Shown here: positions 30,159-42,078 of the stretch, in pieces | Position numbering within the stretch: position 1 is the first letter of the stretch | Layout of the letters: each line of letters begins with the position of its first letter | From: Gaeumannomyces sp. JS-464 | Lineage: Eukaryota > Ascomycota > Sordariomycetes > Magnaporthales > Magnaporthaceae | Direction of reading: 5' to 3' | Length of the DNA: 64,000 nucleotides | NCBI GenBank assembly: GCA_002197995.1 | Contig: NGZR01000007.1 | Coordinates: 2,376,399-2,440,398 of the forward strand | Translations under genes and position numbers: made by a program | Notes under the pieces: generated by a model | What the model was told of the DNA's origin: nothing | Database searches by the model: none | What the model saw: the letters and a program-made list of their open reading frames with translations, nothing else

Positions 30159-32129
30159 ATGCCCAGTTGCGATAGCTCGTCTACTTGGTACCGCTATGCG
30201 CCGCTCCAGGGAAGACACATCCGCTTGCTGCATCTCGAACCCGGGTCCGGCGACAACGAGCTCGCCTTCTCCCTCACCTCGCACCCCCTTGACGGTCCGC
30301 TCCCAGAGTACGAGGCGCTGTCGTACACGTGGGGGGACGCCTTGGAGACCTACAACGCCGCCTGCGACGGCGAGGCGGGAGGTCTGCTGCAAATAACCGG
30401 CAATCTCTTCCGGGCCTTGCGCCGGCTACGCTACCCACCCGGCAGGGCCCAGCGCGTCCTATGGGTCGACGCCGTCTGCATCAACCAGGGCGACGTCGGC
30501 GAGCGCAACGCCCAGGTGCGCCTCATGGGCGACATCTACCGCTCCGCCGCGTCCGTCGTCGTCTGGCTGGGCGAGAGCACCAACAGCAGTCCAGCCGCCT
30601 TTGCGCTCGCGCGCCGCCTCTGCGCCGCCGCCGCCGCCGCCGCAACCGCCGCTGACGACGCCGACAGGCCGCCGGACTCGGACGACGGGCTCGCGGCGCT
30701 CGACCTCCCGGCCTGGGACGCGCCTGATTGGATCGCCCTCGACGCGCTCTTCTGGCGACCGTGGTTCATGCGCGTCTGGATCGTCCAGGAGATCTGCCTG
30801 GCGTAGTCTGTGATCGTGTGCTGCGGCCCGGACGAGCTGGCCCGGAGCGACCTCGCCCTCGCGGCCGAGTTCTTCCTGCGCCACAGCATGTGGCGGCACG
30901 TCAGTGTCAACGCCAGCACCATACCGCCGCTGCGCAGGATCGGGTTCCTCGTCCGCCAGGAAGGGCTCGTGGAGGACGCGCTGCCGCCGCCGCCGCCGCC
31001 GCCGGACCTGACGTTCCTGCTCATCGAGTTCCGGCACTCGCTGGCTACGAAGCCCGTGGATAAAATCTACGCCATGCTCGGCCTGGCCTCTGACGGCATG
31101 TCGATAGTTCCCGACTACAACAAGCCCGTGGCGGAAGTCTACCGCGACGTAGCCAGGGCCCTTCTTGTGTGGTCCCTCGACGCCCTCAGTCTGGTAGGCG
31201 ATCCGTCGTGGAAGCGAGTCCGCGGCCTCGCGTCGTGGGTGCCGGACTGGTCGTCGATGGTGCGGGAGTCCCCTTATATGCTCTCCCCCGTCGCGGTGAC
31301 GTGCAGAGCATCACCACCAATCATAGCAGTCACTCCTGTCCGGCTCTCCACTGACTGCACCAGGCTTCAGCTCCGGGGCGTGCTGCTGGATCGGGTCCAG
31401 CGCACTGGCGTCTCCTCCATGACCAACCCGGACCGCCCGGGGCTGATGCGGCTGGCCAAAAGGAGTCAGTGGGTGGCCGAAGTTGCGCGCATGACCAAGC
31501 AGAAGATGCGGGCGACCGACATGCGCATCTGGGAGCGGCTCGTGCTCGACCTGGGCGAGACGTATGCCGCGACGGGCGAGAGCATGGAGCGCGTGCTGCA
31601 CAGGACCCTAGTGGCCGACACCTGGACGGTAGCTGGGCAGCAGACGGCGAGCGATGCTGGGACACCTGCAGCAGCAACAGCCGCAGAACTAGCAGAAGCA
31701 GCAAACGGCAAGGCTGCCAGCCTGGCAGAGGCCTACGCCGCATATCGCCGGCTGTACGCCTTCCGTCGGCTGTACATCTCGGTGCCCGGCTTGAATATCT
31801 CATTAACCCCTGCAGAAGAAAGGGCGGCGAACGACTACGAGGCGGCGGTCTACCGCGCCTCGTTCGGCAGGCGGCTGTTCATTACCACAGGAGGGCTTGT
31901 GGGGCTCGGCCCGAGGTCTACGAAGGCAGGCGACTGCGTTGTGCTCTTCCACGGCGGGAAGACGGCGTACGTGCTGCGAGAATGCCGCAGCGGCTCTGCG
32001 CCGTCGCCCGATTCAGGTAATGGCGTGCTGCTACGAGTTCATTGGGGAGTCGTATGTCCACGGCATGATGGCAGGCGAGGGCTTTTCGGGGTCGCCAGAT
32101 ATACGGGATTTCGAACTCGTTTAGCCTAA
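30159..32129 (+). pseudogene. HET-domain (heterokaryon incompatibility) protein, one nonsense codon and one frame break
   Basis: HET proteins mediate cell death when genetically different hyphae fuse. Start taken at ATG 30159, just before the family's usual opening (WYRYAPLQGRHIRLLHLEPG). The HET domain is clear: YEALSYTWGD (about 30315), LFRALRRLR, LWVDAVCINQGDVGERNAQV, MGDIYRSAASVVVWLGE and WFMRVWIVQEICLA. Directly after it, TAG at 30804-30806 interrupts a frame that otherwise stays open to 32129. The second half carries the usual variable region (DKIYAMLGLASDG, VPDYNKPVAEVYRDVARALL). Near 32010-32030 the frame changes: the expected C-terminal motif (YEFIGESYVHGMMAGE) is in the +1 frame and stops at about 32124. 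A run of Ala and Pro codons lies within each half. One nonsense codon plus one indel indicate an inactive allele, unless the indel is a sequence error. Confidence 0.8.
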
Positions 32130-32215
32130 ATGGTGCCTGGGTTTACACTTATTCCTATTGCTTTGGCCTCCTTGCCTGTCGGTCTCCCCCAGATATTGCC
32201 ATCACATCAATCCAA

Positions 32216-33944
32216 TCACTCCGGCCTGGCATCGATGCGGTCCGTTGCGAGAACCCACATGTCCTTGTGCACAAATATGCCCATCAGGTTCTTGCCCTTC
32301 CAGACGTTCTCGGGCTGGGCCAGACACCAGTCAAAGTTACGGATAAGCTGCTTCTGTCAGCAGATGACCCACGGGGCAAGAAATGCCGGCAAGTAGAAAG
32401 GAAGGCATTACCTCGAAGAGCGCCTTGCCAATCTCCATGAGCCCAATGAACTTCCCCAGGCACTGGTACTTGCCGTACCCAAAGATCAGCTCGTGCACGC
32501 GGTTCATGGCGGCCAGACGCGCCGCGTCGGGCTCGACCAGCCACCGCTCCGGCCGGAAGAGGTGGGCGTCTGGGCCAAAGATGGCCTCGCTGCGGTCCAG
32601 CGCCCACACGCCGTAGCTGACGTTGACGCCGCCGGGGAGGAAGACCGACTTCCCGTCCACCACGACCGTGTCCCCGCCGGGCGGGACCCGCTTGGGCACC
32701 TGGTCGGTGACGGGCGAGTGCACGCGCATCCCCTCCTTGATCACCGCCTGCAGGTACGGCAGCCCGTGCACGACGCTGTCCGAGACGACGCCGCTGCCGT
32801 CGCCCATCTTGGCGGCAGCAGCGTCGACCTCGGCCTGCAGCTTGGCGTAGACGCGCGGGTGTGAGAGCAGGTACAGCATGATGCAGCGCAGCGACGTGGC
32901 CGTGGTGTCGGAGCCCGCGACGATCTGCAGCGCCGACTCGGATATCATCTCGTCGGCCGACAGGCCGTGGCGGCTGAAGGACGCGAGCATGTCGGACCGC
33001 TTGTCCATCTCGCCGCGCTCCAGCCGCTTCTCGATGATGACGCGCGCCTCGCCGATGATGCGCCCGAACCCTGTCGCGTCCGTCTCCGTGGGCCCCAGCA
33101 GGCGCGCCAGGCTGGGGAAGCGCAGCAGCCACGGTGCCAGGCCAAAGGCCACGACGATGGCCATGAACTGCAGACCCGCCTCGCTCGAGGCGGCGAAGTT
33201 GTTCATGTCGGAGTCGGACTGCAGGTCGCCAAAGGGCTTGCCGAAGCCCACGGCGCTGATGACGTCGAGTGTCATGTATTGGATCTTTTGGGCAAAGTCA
33301 AACGGCCTGGAGCTGCGGGTGGTCGACAGGTATTTGGAGCGGACCAGGTGCACCAGCTGGGCCACGTAAGTGTCGATGGTGGTCTCCAGGTCCGAGTTCT
33401 CCTTCCCCGAGTACTACCATGTAGACGTCCGAATTAAAATCAAGACGGAAATGCGTGTCAAGGACTTGAACTTACACCAGCGGCCATCTGGCGTCTCCGC
33501 TTGTCGTGATGGTCTTCACTGAGGGTGCTGAATACGTTGTCCTTGCCGGGACGGGTGCGTGCGGCGCCGTAGTACCAGCTCCCCGCGTGTAGGGCGAGCG
33601 AGCAGCGCTCATGTGGCAGAGGAGGTCCAGGGAAGACGTGACGAGGTCGTTGGGGCCGACCCGAGCGATTGGGCCTACATCGGTCTTGCATCAGAGCTCA
33701 ATTCCCTTGCATCTGGCAAAGCAAGCAATAACGCACCATACTTGTCCAAGACCTCCTTGTACTCCTCATGGTTCTTGTGACTGAGGATCAGACGCGCGTG
33801 CCACAGGTCCGAGAAGCCGGTGCTGAAAGGTCCCTTGAAGTGGCGCAGTCTCCAGTAGGTGCGCACCTTGCTGGCGAGATAAACTGCCAGCACGGCCAGA
33901 CCCAGAGCCCAGCGCAGAGGGTAGATGGCAGACAGCGAACCCAT
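32216..33944 (-). CDS. Cytochrome P450 monooxygenase (pisatin-demethylase-like), one-base frame break in exon 2
   Basis: A haem-thiolate oxygenase; the substrate is unknown. Exons: 33944-33737, 33674-33476, 33413-32412 and 32347-32216, all with GT-AG introns. The product (about 513 residues) starts MGSLSAIYPLRWALGLAVLAVYLASK, an ER membrane anchor. It has the oxygen-binding I-helix (LQIVAGSDTTATSL, about 32905), the ExxR helix (LQAVIKEGMRVHSP), PxRW (FRPERWLV) and the haem loop with axial Cys (FGYGKYQCLGKF). Within exon 2 the frame must slip by one base at 33581-33584, a run of four Gs on the coding strand where five would restore SPYTRGSWYYGAARTR. The rest is faultless, so the gene is probably functional and the base missing from the assembly. 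It converges on the HET pseudogene and shows no cluster partners. Confidence 0.9.
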
Positions 33945-35147
33945 TCTGTTCTCGAGCTGGCCAGGAGGTATCTGGCGCCTGGTAAATGTCAGCAGTATTC
34001 CGTGGATATACGGCGAGGTACACACGAGTGCTAGCGAATCCCTTCGCTTTGGCAGAGTATAGAAGAAACGAAGAGGGATGGAGGAGAGCGCACAACAGCC
34101 TGCTGTTTTATCAGAACGGCGATATAGCCGCTGTCGGCCACACCTCCTGAGCTCCTAAGGAGGGTGTGTCGGCATGTCGTCCACGCGACCCTACCTCGCC
34201 GTGAGGGGGAACATGTTCGCGGTGATGATAGGCACTCAGCATCTGCGATGTGCGCATCGTTAACCAAAAACAAGTTCCCCGCCTACGCAGCCTGCAGATT
34301 CCGATCTGCTTGCTGCAACCTGCCCGCTTTCATACGCACCCCAATCACATGCGACCCGCAGGAGGCTTGCAGGTGTGTTATACCCTACTCGCCACCCGAC
34401 ATTCGTGCCACAGTCTTCGGGTTCGTACACCTCCTCTTTTTCTCGGGGAGGGCTTGTTTTTCATGCGTCCTGACATCTTTTCCCATACCATCCGTGTCTG
34501 CTGTTCTCATAGTGCGAAGGATCGCAGAGGAGCGAGTTGCCGGCATTGGTGCTAAAAATCCCCCGCCGTTGTCAGCTTTGGACAAGCAGCTAGAGGAGTA
34601 TCAGTTTTTATTTCGAGCATGACGCTCGGCTGGTGTTGGCCGTTCACCCTGGTCTTGAATCTGGAGCTGGTCGTGTCCTGGTCTTTATCCGGCCCCTGTG
34701 GGCTGGTACTGTGGCTGGCTGGGAGCAGCCCAAGAAGGATCCCGTCCCGTACTCGATCGGCCGCTCAGTTAACGCCCGAGAGGTGCAGTGGGTTGCATTT
34801 CCACCTCCCATATGCGTTATCGCCAAGCCATGGATAAGATGCTATCTAGCTGAGGTTCAGGAGCTAATGCCATCCCATTGGCGGAAACGGGTCCAAAGAC
34901 GGCCTATCTTTCGTGGCTTGGGATGGGCCGTCCAAGCCATGGACACGCAAACAGCTTGAGGGGCAGAGCTGCCATCAGCGCGGGGTGGCTCCCCTGGAAC
35001 GGGTTGCAAAAGCGGAGGTGGGGAGTCAGGAAAGAAGAGAAGGAAAAAGCAGTCGCGCGAGGTGAACCAAAGACAAAGCGGAAGAAAGCGCATGGCTGTC
35101 GGGCGAGGAGCAGCCCAGAACAGACACCAGCGAAGGCAAAAGATATT
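33945..35147. other. Intergenic region, no gene recognised
   Basis: About 1.2 kb between the P450 start and the tRNA gene. It presumably contains the P450 promoter. Only short, domain-free frames occur. Confidence 0.5.
35138..35141 (-). terminator. RNA polymerase III terminator of tRNA-Leu
   Basis: Four T residues on the coding (minus) strand, seven bases after the 3' end of the tRNA, are the normal minimal Pol III stop signal. Confidence 0.7.
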
Positions 35148-35250
35148 GATCAGAGTGGGATTCGAACCCACGCCATTTTCATGACTAGCAGTCACTTGGA
35201 TCCGAAGACCCTCCTGAAGCTAGCGCCTTAGACCGCTCGGCCATCTGACC
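35148..35250 (-). tRNA. tRNA-Leu (anticodon CAG) with intron of about 22 nt
   Basis: Read on the minus strand, the ends GGTCAGA and TCTGATC pair as a seven-base acceptor stem. The D arm (GCC...GGC with box A-like TGGCCGAGCGGTC) is followed by an anticodon stem CTAGC/GCTAG and loop TTCAGG with anticodon CAG. An intron of about 22 bases lies one base 3' of the anticodon, the canonical place. The long variable arm marks a class II tRNA (Leu or Ser), and the T arm GTGGG-TTCGAAT-CCCAC holds box B. With anticodon CAG this is leucine, reading CUG, a favoured codon in GC-rich genes. Confidence 0.95.
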
Positions 35251-35770
35251 TGTTTGTTACTTGAAAAGGTGGGTGTAGCGTAGGTTTAAGAGGGCATCTG
35301 CTTGGTGGGGGTCGTTCCTTTTTTTTTTGCCCCGCAGCCCTTGGCACCTAGGGCACGCGCCACCCCGCAGCCACAGGCAATTTAGGCCTAGAGGGAAAAT
35401 GAAATCACAGCCACAGACGCCAAACCCACGCTTTAAGCCAAATTGGACGCGTTTCCCGGCCGCGCCTCCTCTGTTGGGACCCTCGCATTCAACAGCCACA
35501 CAGCTGCCCTGGGCAGCCAACCAACCCACCTCATGAATTGAATCGACAGGGAAACCCAAACAGCGACGGGATCCAGTCGACCAGACACGATACGGTCTGC
35601 CATTCGAACAGGCCCCCGAACAGTCCCCGCGACGAACGCCCTCATTTTTAAAGCCGACCTCTTTGCCCCGACTCCTCGCTTCCGGGGAAAGACACACCTC
35701 GGGGTGTGATTGCAGACCCTGGGCTGGAAATCGACAGCAACTCGCAGCCCCAACTCCTCCTCGCCCACAC
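35251..35770. other. Promoter region of the CAF-1 gene and tRNA 5' flank
   Basis: About 520 bases between the tRNA 5' end and the CAF-1 start. It includes a short poly-T run at 35320-35330. No gene recognised. Confidence 0.5.
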
Positions 35771-38004
35771 ATGCCTCTCCTCGACATTTCCGCCAACGTC
35801 GCTGCGCTCGACTCTCCATCTCGGAAGCGGACACACGAAGACTTTGCCGGCATTAAATGCCACGACATGGTGCAGTCCAAGTTGTCCTTCGCCGGCGCCG
35901 CCGTGCGCAGCCAGAACCAACCCGCAGGTGCGTGCATCCATCTTGTTGACCTTTCTGCGCAGCCGCCTGGTAGAGTATGGCCCGGAACATACAGGTTGAC
36001 GCTGCTTCCCTCACAGACGGTCCTACCTCGGAAGGCAAGCCCGGCATCGAGGTTGTCACATGCCCGCCTGATGGCACCACGGCGATCAATTCCCCTCCGT
36101 CGAACCAGACTCCCTCACGACCGAAACCCGCTCCCCCGACATCATCCTCGACCCTCTCCCCAAATGCCGCGATGGCCTCCGCGACTTCTACCCCAGCAGC
36201 AACGTCCGGAGCAACTACGATCACAGTAGCCACCGCAGCCTTGCCAGGAGGCGCACCACCCACCACCACTTCACCAGCTAAAACGCAGGCTCCCCCATCA
36301 ACGTCCGAGCCACCAGCCAAACGCAAAAGGCTCACTCCCTCGGAGAAGGAGGAGAAGGCAAAGGCGGAAGAACTCAAAAAGCAGCAAAAGGAACAGGAAA
36401 AGGCAGCGAAGGCGGCTGAAAAGGCCAAGCTCGAGGAGGAAAAGAAGGCCAAAGCTGAGGAGGCTAGAAGAAAGAAGGAGGAAAAGGAAGAAGAGAACAA
36501 AAAGAAGCTGGAAGAGAAGGAACGAAAGCGGCGCGAGAAGGAGGAGGAACAGCGAAAGTTGCAGGAGGCCAAGGACAAAAAGGAGCAGAGTCAGATGAGG
36601 CTCGGGGCCTTCTTCAGAATCGGACCTTCGACTCCCAGCAAGCCGGGTTCGCTGCCTTCCAAGGCTAGCACATCCAGCAACACAGGCAGCCCTGCAAAGA
36701 TTGCCCAGACGACGGAGGGTGGTGGTGACTTGTCGGCCCCGACCACGGCCGATTCTGATGGTCTGACGGAATATCGCAAGGTTTTCAAGCCCTTCTTCGT
36801 CAAGGAAAACGTCAGGCTTGCGAGGAACGCGTTCGAGCTCGATGAACCGGCTAGGCTGGCCAAGACCGAAGCCTTGGACTCTTTTGTTTCTGGAGATACG
36901 ACGACTGAGGTCCCACCCTTCACCGGCGCTGCCTCGGTCGACTACTTCTGCCTGCCCGCCCTTCCCAAACCACGGGGTCGACCCTACCCGAGCGTTCGTA
37001 AAATCATGTCCATCTTGTCCGACGCCAATGCCGGCTCATCCGCGGCTCCTATCAATATCGACTCGGACCCAGACATTCCGCAAGCACACTCTCTGGCCAC
37101 TAAGAGCGCACGAGAATTGCTGAAGGAGGTTCCCATGAAGTACCTTTTCTTCTTCCAGGACGTGCGGCCCGCCTACTGCGGGACAGTGTCCAGCACGCCA
37201 CCTTCGTCTCGCAGCCTGCACAAGCTGGCGAGGAATCCCATCTCTCGAGACGTCCTCCCTCTGCAATACGACTATGACTCAGAGGCAGAGTGGGTCGACG
37301 ATGGCGATGGTGAGGATATTGACGATCTTGATGACGACGAGGAGGACCATGGCGACGAGGACGAGGATATGGCCGACTTCCTGGACGACTCCGAGGACGT
37401 CGTCAAGCGCCCGGTGTTTGCGTCTGGCATGGAGCCCGAGAGCAGTGGTCTTTGCTTTGAAGATGGCAAGAGGCTAGGACCTTCAGACCAGATGTACAAA
37501 TTCCGCATGGAGTTTATCCTAGGTAAGCCTGCCCCCTGCCCCTCGAGGAGTTTTGCGGTCTAGGAGCGCAATTTTTTGCTAACTGGCTTTGACACAGACC
37601 TCAATCGCCACCACAGCATCGACCCTTTTGCGACTCACTACTGGGAGCCCGCCCCGGCCACAACATCCCTTCACCCCTCCACCGCAGGCAGCATGAAACC
37701 TCCAGCACCGGTGTCGTCAACGCCAGCGAACCCCACCAACGCTTTTGCCGCAATCTCGCAAGGGGCTGCAGCATCGTCAGCCGCCAAGAAGCTGCTGCTG
37801 GTGCCCCCCGAGACTGTGGACGCTTTCAAGCGGGCGATTCTCAAGTACCCAAAGCTGAGCAAGCTTGGGCTCGTGGAGGTCCTCAGCTCCGAGTTCGACA
37901 AGTGCACCAAAGCCCAGGTCAAGAACTCGGTCGAGACCATGGCGGAGCGGTCCGGCAGCGGGCAGGACAAGATGTGGAGACTGAAGCCCGAGTTCGCGTT
38001 TTGA
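35771..38004 (+). CDS. cac1: Chromatin assembly factor 1 large subunit (CAF-1 p150 / Rlf2/Cac1)
   Basis: CAF-1 deposits newly made histones H3-H4 behind the replication fork; this subunit binds PCNA, DNA and histones. Exons 35771-35927, 36017-37522 and 37598-38004 join in frame to 689 residues. The N-terminus holds MVQSKLSFA, a QxxLxxF-like PCNA-binding element. A long charged coiled coil (the KER region, about 36345-36600) is nearly all Lys, Glu, Arg, Ala and Gln. Just after it comes a second such box (QSQMRLGAFFRIGP). The middle holds the family's core (KYLFFFQDVRPAYCGTVS), then the acidic histone-binding stretch (EWVDDGDGEDIDDLDDDEED, 37285-37400) and DDSEDVVKRPVF. The C-terminal 70 residues form the winged-helix DNA-binding domain (FKRAILKYPKLSKLGLVEVLSSEF). 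Introns carry GTGCGT and GTAAGC donors. The gene is intact, with no frame break. Confidence 0.95.
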
Positions 38005-39007
38005 ACCCGTGGAGGGGGCGAGATGACACTCCTACCTTTGGTCTCATAATTCTCCCATTCTTTGCTCTTTATTATTTTCGCGGCATGGCATGACTGACGG
38101 TAAAGCACAAATATTTCCACTATTCTTTTTTTTTATTTTTTTATTTTTATGAGTATCTTGTAGCTTTTTTATCCCCTGTTCTTGCGGAGCTCCGCCTGAC
38201 AGGTGATGGTCGGAGTTTGGAGTCGGGAGCAGGATTGTGGCCTCGAATCGCTGTCATCAAATCCACGGAAAAGAGAGGCGTTTAATTGCTGTATCTGTTT
38301 TCTTCTTTGCTTCGCAAATGCTGTCCTCGGATACTGAGACGGGAGATTTGCGTGATCCACGATACTTTTACCAGATGGGGGAGAATCAGGTCTCGCGCTC
38401 CGTGGCATACATGTTTATATTTGTCTGATAACGTCCTAGCCATTAGCTGCCCGGTTACATAGATCTTTTCTACCCCGTGCCGCTGGAGTGCTTGACTGTC
38501 CCGGGTGAATGCCAAGTCATCATCTGTCACATCGATGCACACACTTGACGCAGACCGTCACATCACTTTAGTGCCGTTAGACGACTATGACCCGAATAAG
38601 AAGAGAGTGGTTGAGATGGGAAAAAGGATCCCTGAATTTATTCCTCGACAAAAATACCCGGTTGGCTGAGAGGAAAGACCTGCACTCTGCCGTCTAACAG
38701 GACTTGAGATACTCCAACCTGAATTGGGCCTACCTCTGGGTCAGGGGACATGACGAAAAGCAACGTTTGCGCGAAAAGGGCAAGAGTGATCAAAGAACTC
38801 AACGGGTATCATTATACGTCTAGAAGAGAACATTATATACTACAAAACTGCCAAAAACGCGCAAAACATCTCTGGCTGTTCCTCGCCCAGGAGAAGCCGT
38901 CCCGTGTTATATATCATATAAATGACAATAATAATAGTAATGATAATAAGAATAATAATAATAATAATAATGGTAATAATAATAATGATAATAATAGAGA
39001 GGCCTCT
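38005..39007. other. Intergenic region between convergent genes, A/T-rich
   Basis: About 1 kb between the ends of the CAF-1 gene and the next minus-strand gene. A poly-T/T-rich segment at 38120-38175 follows the CAF-1 stop. A trinucleotide repeat lies at the right end. No coding feature recognised. Confidence 0.5.
38926..38998. repeat. Imperfect (AAT)n microsatellite
   Basis: About 70 bases of AAT/TAA/GAT triplets directly downstream of the stop codon of the minus-strand gene at 39008. It probably lies in that gene's 3' untranslated region. Confidence 0.85.
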
Positions 39008-40125
39008 CTATGCGCCGTAGCCCTGCAGCTTGCGACAGTCGATGTAGTTGTTCTCGGCGAACGGGGTGGCGACCTGGATGCCAAAGGCCTCGCGGGGCGC
39101 GTCGGCGGCGGTCCAGCTGAGCAGCCCCGGGCCCATTCCGGCGGCGGCGACGGTGCCGGCGACGGGCCGGGGCTCGCGGCCGGCGCCGTCGGCGAACAGG
39201 GACTGGTCGAACAGGCGGATCATGTTTGAGCAGGCGGTGCCGTTGGCGAAGGTGGGCTGGTTGGTGGCGTTGACGAAGAAGGACACGGGCAGCTCGAAGG
39301 GCGGCGCGGCGCGGCCGTCGGGCGAGACGGTGAGGGAGAAGGACGCGCCGGTGCCCGGGGCCGAGGCGGTGAAGGTGGTGGTGGAGGGAGAGGCGGGGTC
39401 GGAGGAGGCCTTGTAGCCGTCGCACTCGGGCTCAAAGGTGGCCGGGTGGGCCTTGGTGCCGTAGTCGGCGGAGCCGCTGACGGCGACGGGGTTGGAGGCC
39501 GACAGGAGCATCTCGGGGGCCCAGCGGAACGAGGTGTAGCCGTCGCCGAGGAGGTCGATGAAGGGGAACTCGAGGCTGACGCGCTGTTGTTGGGATGCGT
39601 TTATTAGCAACAGGATCTCGGTCTCTGAGTTGTCACTTTTTGGCTTGGTGGGAGGAGGAAAACAAAAACTTACAGCAAAGTCGGGGATGCTGACGTTAAA
39701 GGCGTGCATCTTGATGTCGTGGTCGTGCACGGCCTGGACGAAGAGGGGGTACATGCCCTCGGGAAGTCGGGCAGGTTGGCCCTTATGGCGCCCTCAAGGA
39801 TCCCCCACTTTGCGGGCACGGCGCGGCGGGCGTCGGCCAGGGGGATGGGGACGACGGCCATGGAGCCGTTGAGCACGCCCGTGGCGCTGTTGGGGTACTT
39901 TGCCGAGATGGGGTTGGGCGCCGAGGCCGAGACGCACGTGCTCGCGGCCGGCGCCGGCGCGGCCTGGCGGCTCTCGAGCAGTGGCTCGTCGCTGCCGATG
40001 CTGCCGGCGGCGCCGCGCTTGGGCGCCTGGTCGCCAATGACGAGGGCCGAGACAGTGGCCAGGACGGCGACCAGGACCAGCAGCAGCTGCGTCTTGGGCG
40101 CGTGGGACAGGACAGAAGAGGCCAT
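39008..40125 (-). CDS. Secreted or membrane-anchored protein of unknown function, one-base frame break
   Basis: I do not recognise the family. The start is placed at ATG 40125 because its context is ideal (CACCATGGCC), a signal sequence follows at once (LLLVLVAVLATVSALVIG) and a TATA-like box lies about 160 bases upstream. In-frame ATGs at 40257 and 40239 would add a basic N-terminal tail and make it a type II membrane protein. The next part has conserved-looking text (CVSASAPNPISAKYPNSATG, WGILEGAIRANLPDFP). At 39764-39768 a C run needs one more C to pass into EGMYPLFVQAVHDHDIKMHA. An intron (39673-39584, GTAAGT...CAACAG) joins PDFA to RVSLEFPFIDLLGDGYTSFR in phase 0. The C-terminal half has several N-glycosylation sites and ends at 39008. 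Corrected length is about 342 residues. The extracellular location is inferred from signal and glycosylation sites. Confidence 0.65.
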
Positions 40126-40285
40126 GGTGCTGCTGCTACTGTTGTTGTTGTTGTTCTCGTCTGACGTTGTTGTGCCGAGGCGGGCGAGCCAGCTTCGTAG
40201 CCTGACGGGCAGCAGACGGTTGAGGGTGGGGGAAGGCATCTCTACAATGCTGAACATGGCGCCGGGCACGGAGTGTGTCTTGTGC

Positions 40286-40294
40286 TTTTATAAG
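40286..40294 (-). promoter_or_regulatory. Putative TATA box for the gene at 39008-40125
   Basis: TTATAAAA on the minus strand about 160 bases before the preferred start codon at 40125 and only about 30 bases before the alternative ATG at 40257. Its position argues against use of that alternative start. Confidence 0.4.
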
Positions 40295-41137
40295 GAAATA
40301 ATGAAATAAAATGGGGTGTGACCGTGGTGGTGGTGGCTGCTGCTGCCTCCTCTCTTGCCCCTGTCGAGGTGGTAATGCGCCAGTGACAATGCAGGTGATG
40401 CTGGGCCAGGCACCAGGGTCAAGCAAGGGCTGCCCTTCTGAATCAGCGTCGATGGGCGATCCCCGGTCTGGGGAGAAGGGCTGGGGCCGAAGGTTCGATG
40501 GGATACGAGGCGCGAAACCCCCTCTTTTTTGGGGTGGGCGCCTCCTCCGTCGTCAGTCGGAGCAATGCAACCTTTCAGCTCTTCCTTCCGAGAGAGGCAA
40601 TGTCTTGGGGATGTCCTTCTGATGTCAGCCAAGTCGACGGCCCTCTCTGCAGGGTGCTGCGACTGGGTTGCGGCTGACAATATCTGGGCGGGGTGGTTCT
40701 ATAGGTGCATCCGTATATGTCCGAGATGGAGGGGCCAGTCCGATGGGCGGTCGAGTGGGTTCTTTCTGCGGGTGGGTGGACGGGAAGCGAGATTGGCGAG
40801 ACATCAACAAAGGCCGCTGGCAAGGGAAAACAAACGGCGGGAGCCCAGCTATATACCTCGCTGTGGAAGGGGAAGAGCCCCTGGGAGAGCAGGCAATGCA
40901 CAGCATTGTTCCGGCTCGCTCTCCTGGAAACGAAACGGATCGGACGGATTCGTAGCTCTACAGTAGGCTGGGACCGGTCCCGGTTCCGTGCCGTCGGATT
41001 GCTTGCGGTGAAGATGGGAACTCCGTCGAGGCCAAGGGGGGGCGTGTGTGGGGGCGTGGGTTGGGCGCGTCGGCTTCAGATTCGGGTGGGGTGCTGCTAC
41101 GCTGCGTAGAGCTGGGGCGGGCTAGCAAACAACAGAA

Positions 41138-41165
41138 GAAAAAAAAAACAAAAAAAAAAAAAAAA
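41138..41165. repeat. Poly-A tract
   Basis: 28 bases with only one non-A, in the long intergenic region. It is not next to any transposon-like sequence that I can see, so a retroposition tail is not supported. Confidence 0.8.
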
Positions 41166-42011
41166 CGGGAGCGTGGATTGCCGTGCGGCCTTGGGCGTTT
41201 ACGGTTTGGCCTGCTTGTCTCGTCTCGGCTCGTCAGTCTCCCGAGCTGACTCGAGGACCAGCCCCGTCCACGTGCCGCCAGCATAATGGACCGGGTGGCT
41301 TTTTAGGGTCGCATTCTCCCAGCAGCGGCGGACCGCTAGGTTTAGCGCGCGACTCTACAACAAGGTTTTTTTTTTCGTGCGCGCCGCGTGTTTTCAATAT
41401 TGGTGCCGTGTGCTGTCGAAAAACCGCCGGGCCCGAATGGCTGGGAAAGGATGGCGCATCTCGATCAAGTTGTGCGACCTTGACCGCCCCATGGGAATGC
41501 GGGGCGCGCGGATGTGTTTTGCCGACTACCAGACCATGCCTTAGGTGGCCTAGCGCTGCAGCCTCTGCCTCTCAATCCCATGGTCTTGGCTTGTTGGTTC
41601 AGGCTTCACAGCACTGGACAAGTCGAGGACATTGGAAGTGTCGAGAACATGAACAGCACCCGCCGCGCGGACCCGGCCGGCCTCAGCACGCGCCGTCGTC
41701 GGATGGCTACCCTTCCGCGCTTCCCCTAGTATGGATATGCCGGCTTGCCCAGTCGCCGGTCGCCGCAGCTGCACCTATTCGGCTAGCCCGAACCGTCTCG
41801 CTGCCTGCTGCCTGCTGCCTGCTTTCTGCCGCCCTTGCCGCCAGCTGGAGCATCTTCTCATGTTCCTATGATCCTCCATGCATTCGCTCCCAACACGCTT
41901 TCTCCTGCCCATCAAGCATAGACTGCCAAGAAGGCTATCCTACCTGTTGGCCATGGATACCCCTCTGACCAGCACGCGCGATGACATTGCGACGAGCAAT
42001 GCACGAACCAG

Positions 42012-42078
42012 CCATCTCTCCATCTCCATCTCCATCTCCATCTCCATCTCCATCTCCATCTCCATCTCCATCTCCATC
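42012..42078. repeat. (CCATCT)n microsatellite
   Basis: About ten copies of the hexamer CCATCT in tandem. In one frame it would encode Ser-Ile repeats and on the other strand Gly-Asp repeats, which explains two spurious frames here. Confidence 0.9.

Noticed and set aside
42012..42078. Regular short repeats that could suggest a CRISPR-like array
   Set aside because: Perfect hexamer tandem without spacers in a eukaryotic genome; it is a microsatellite.
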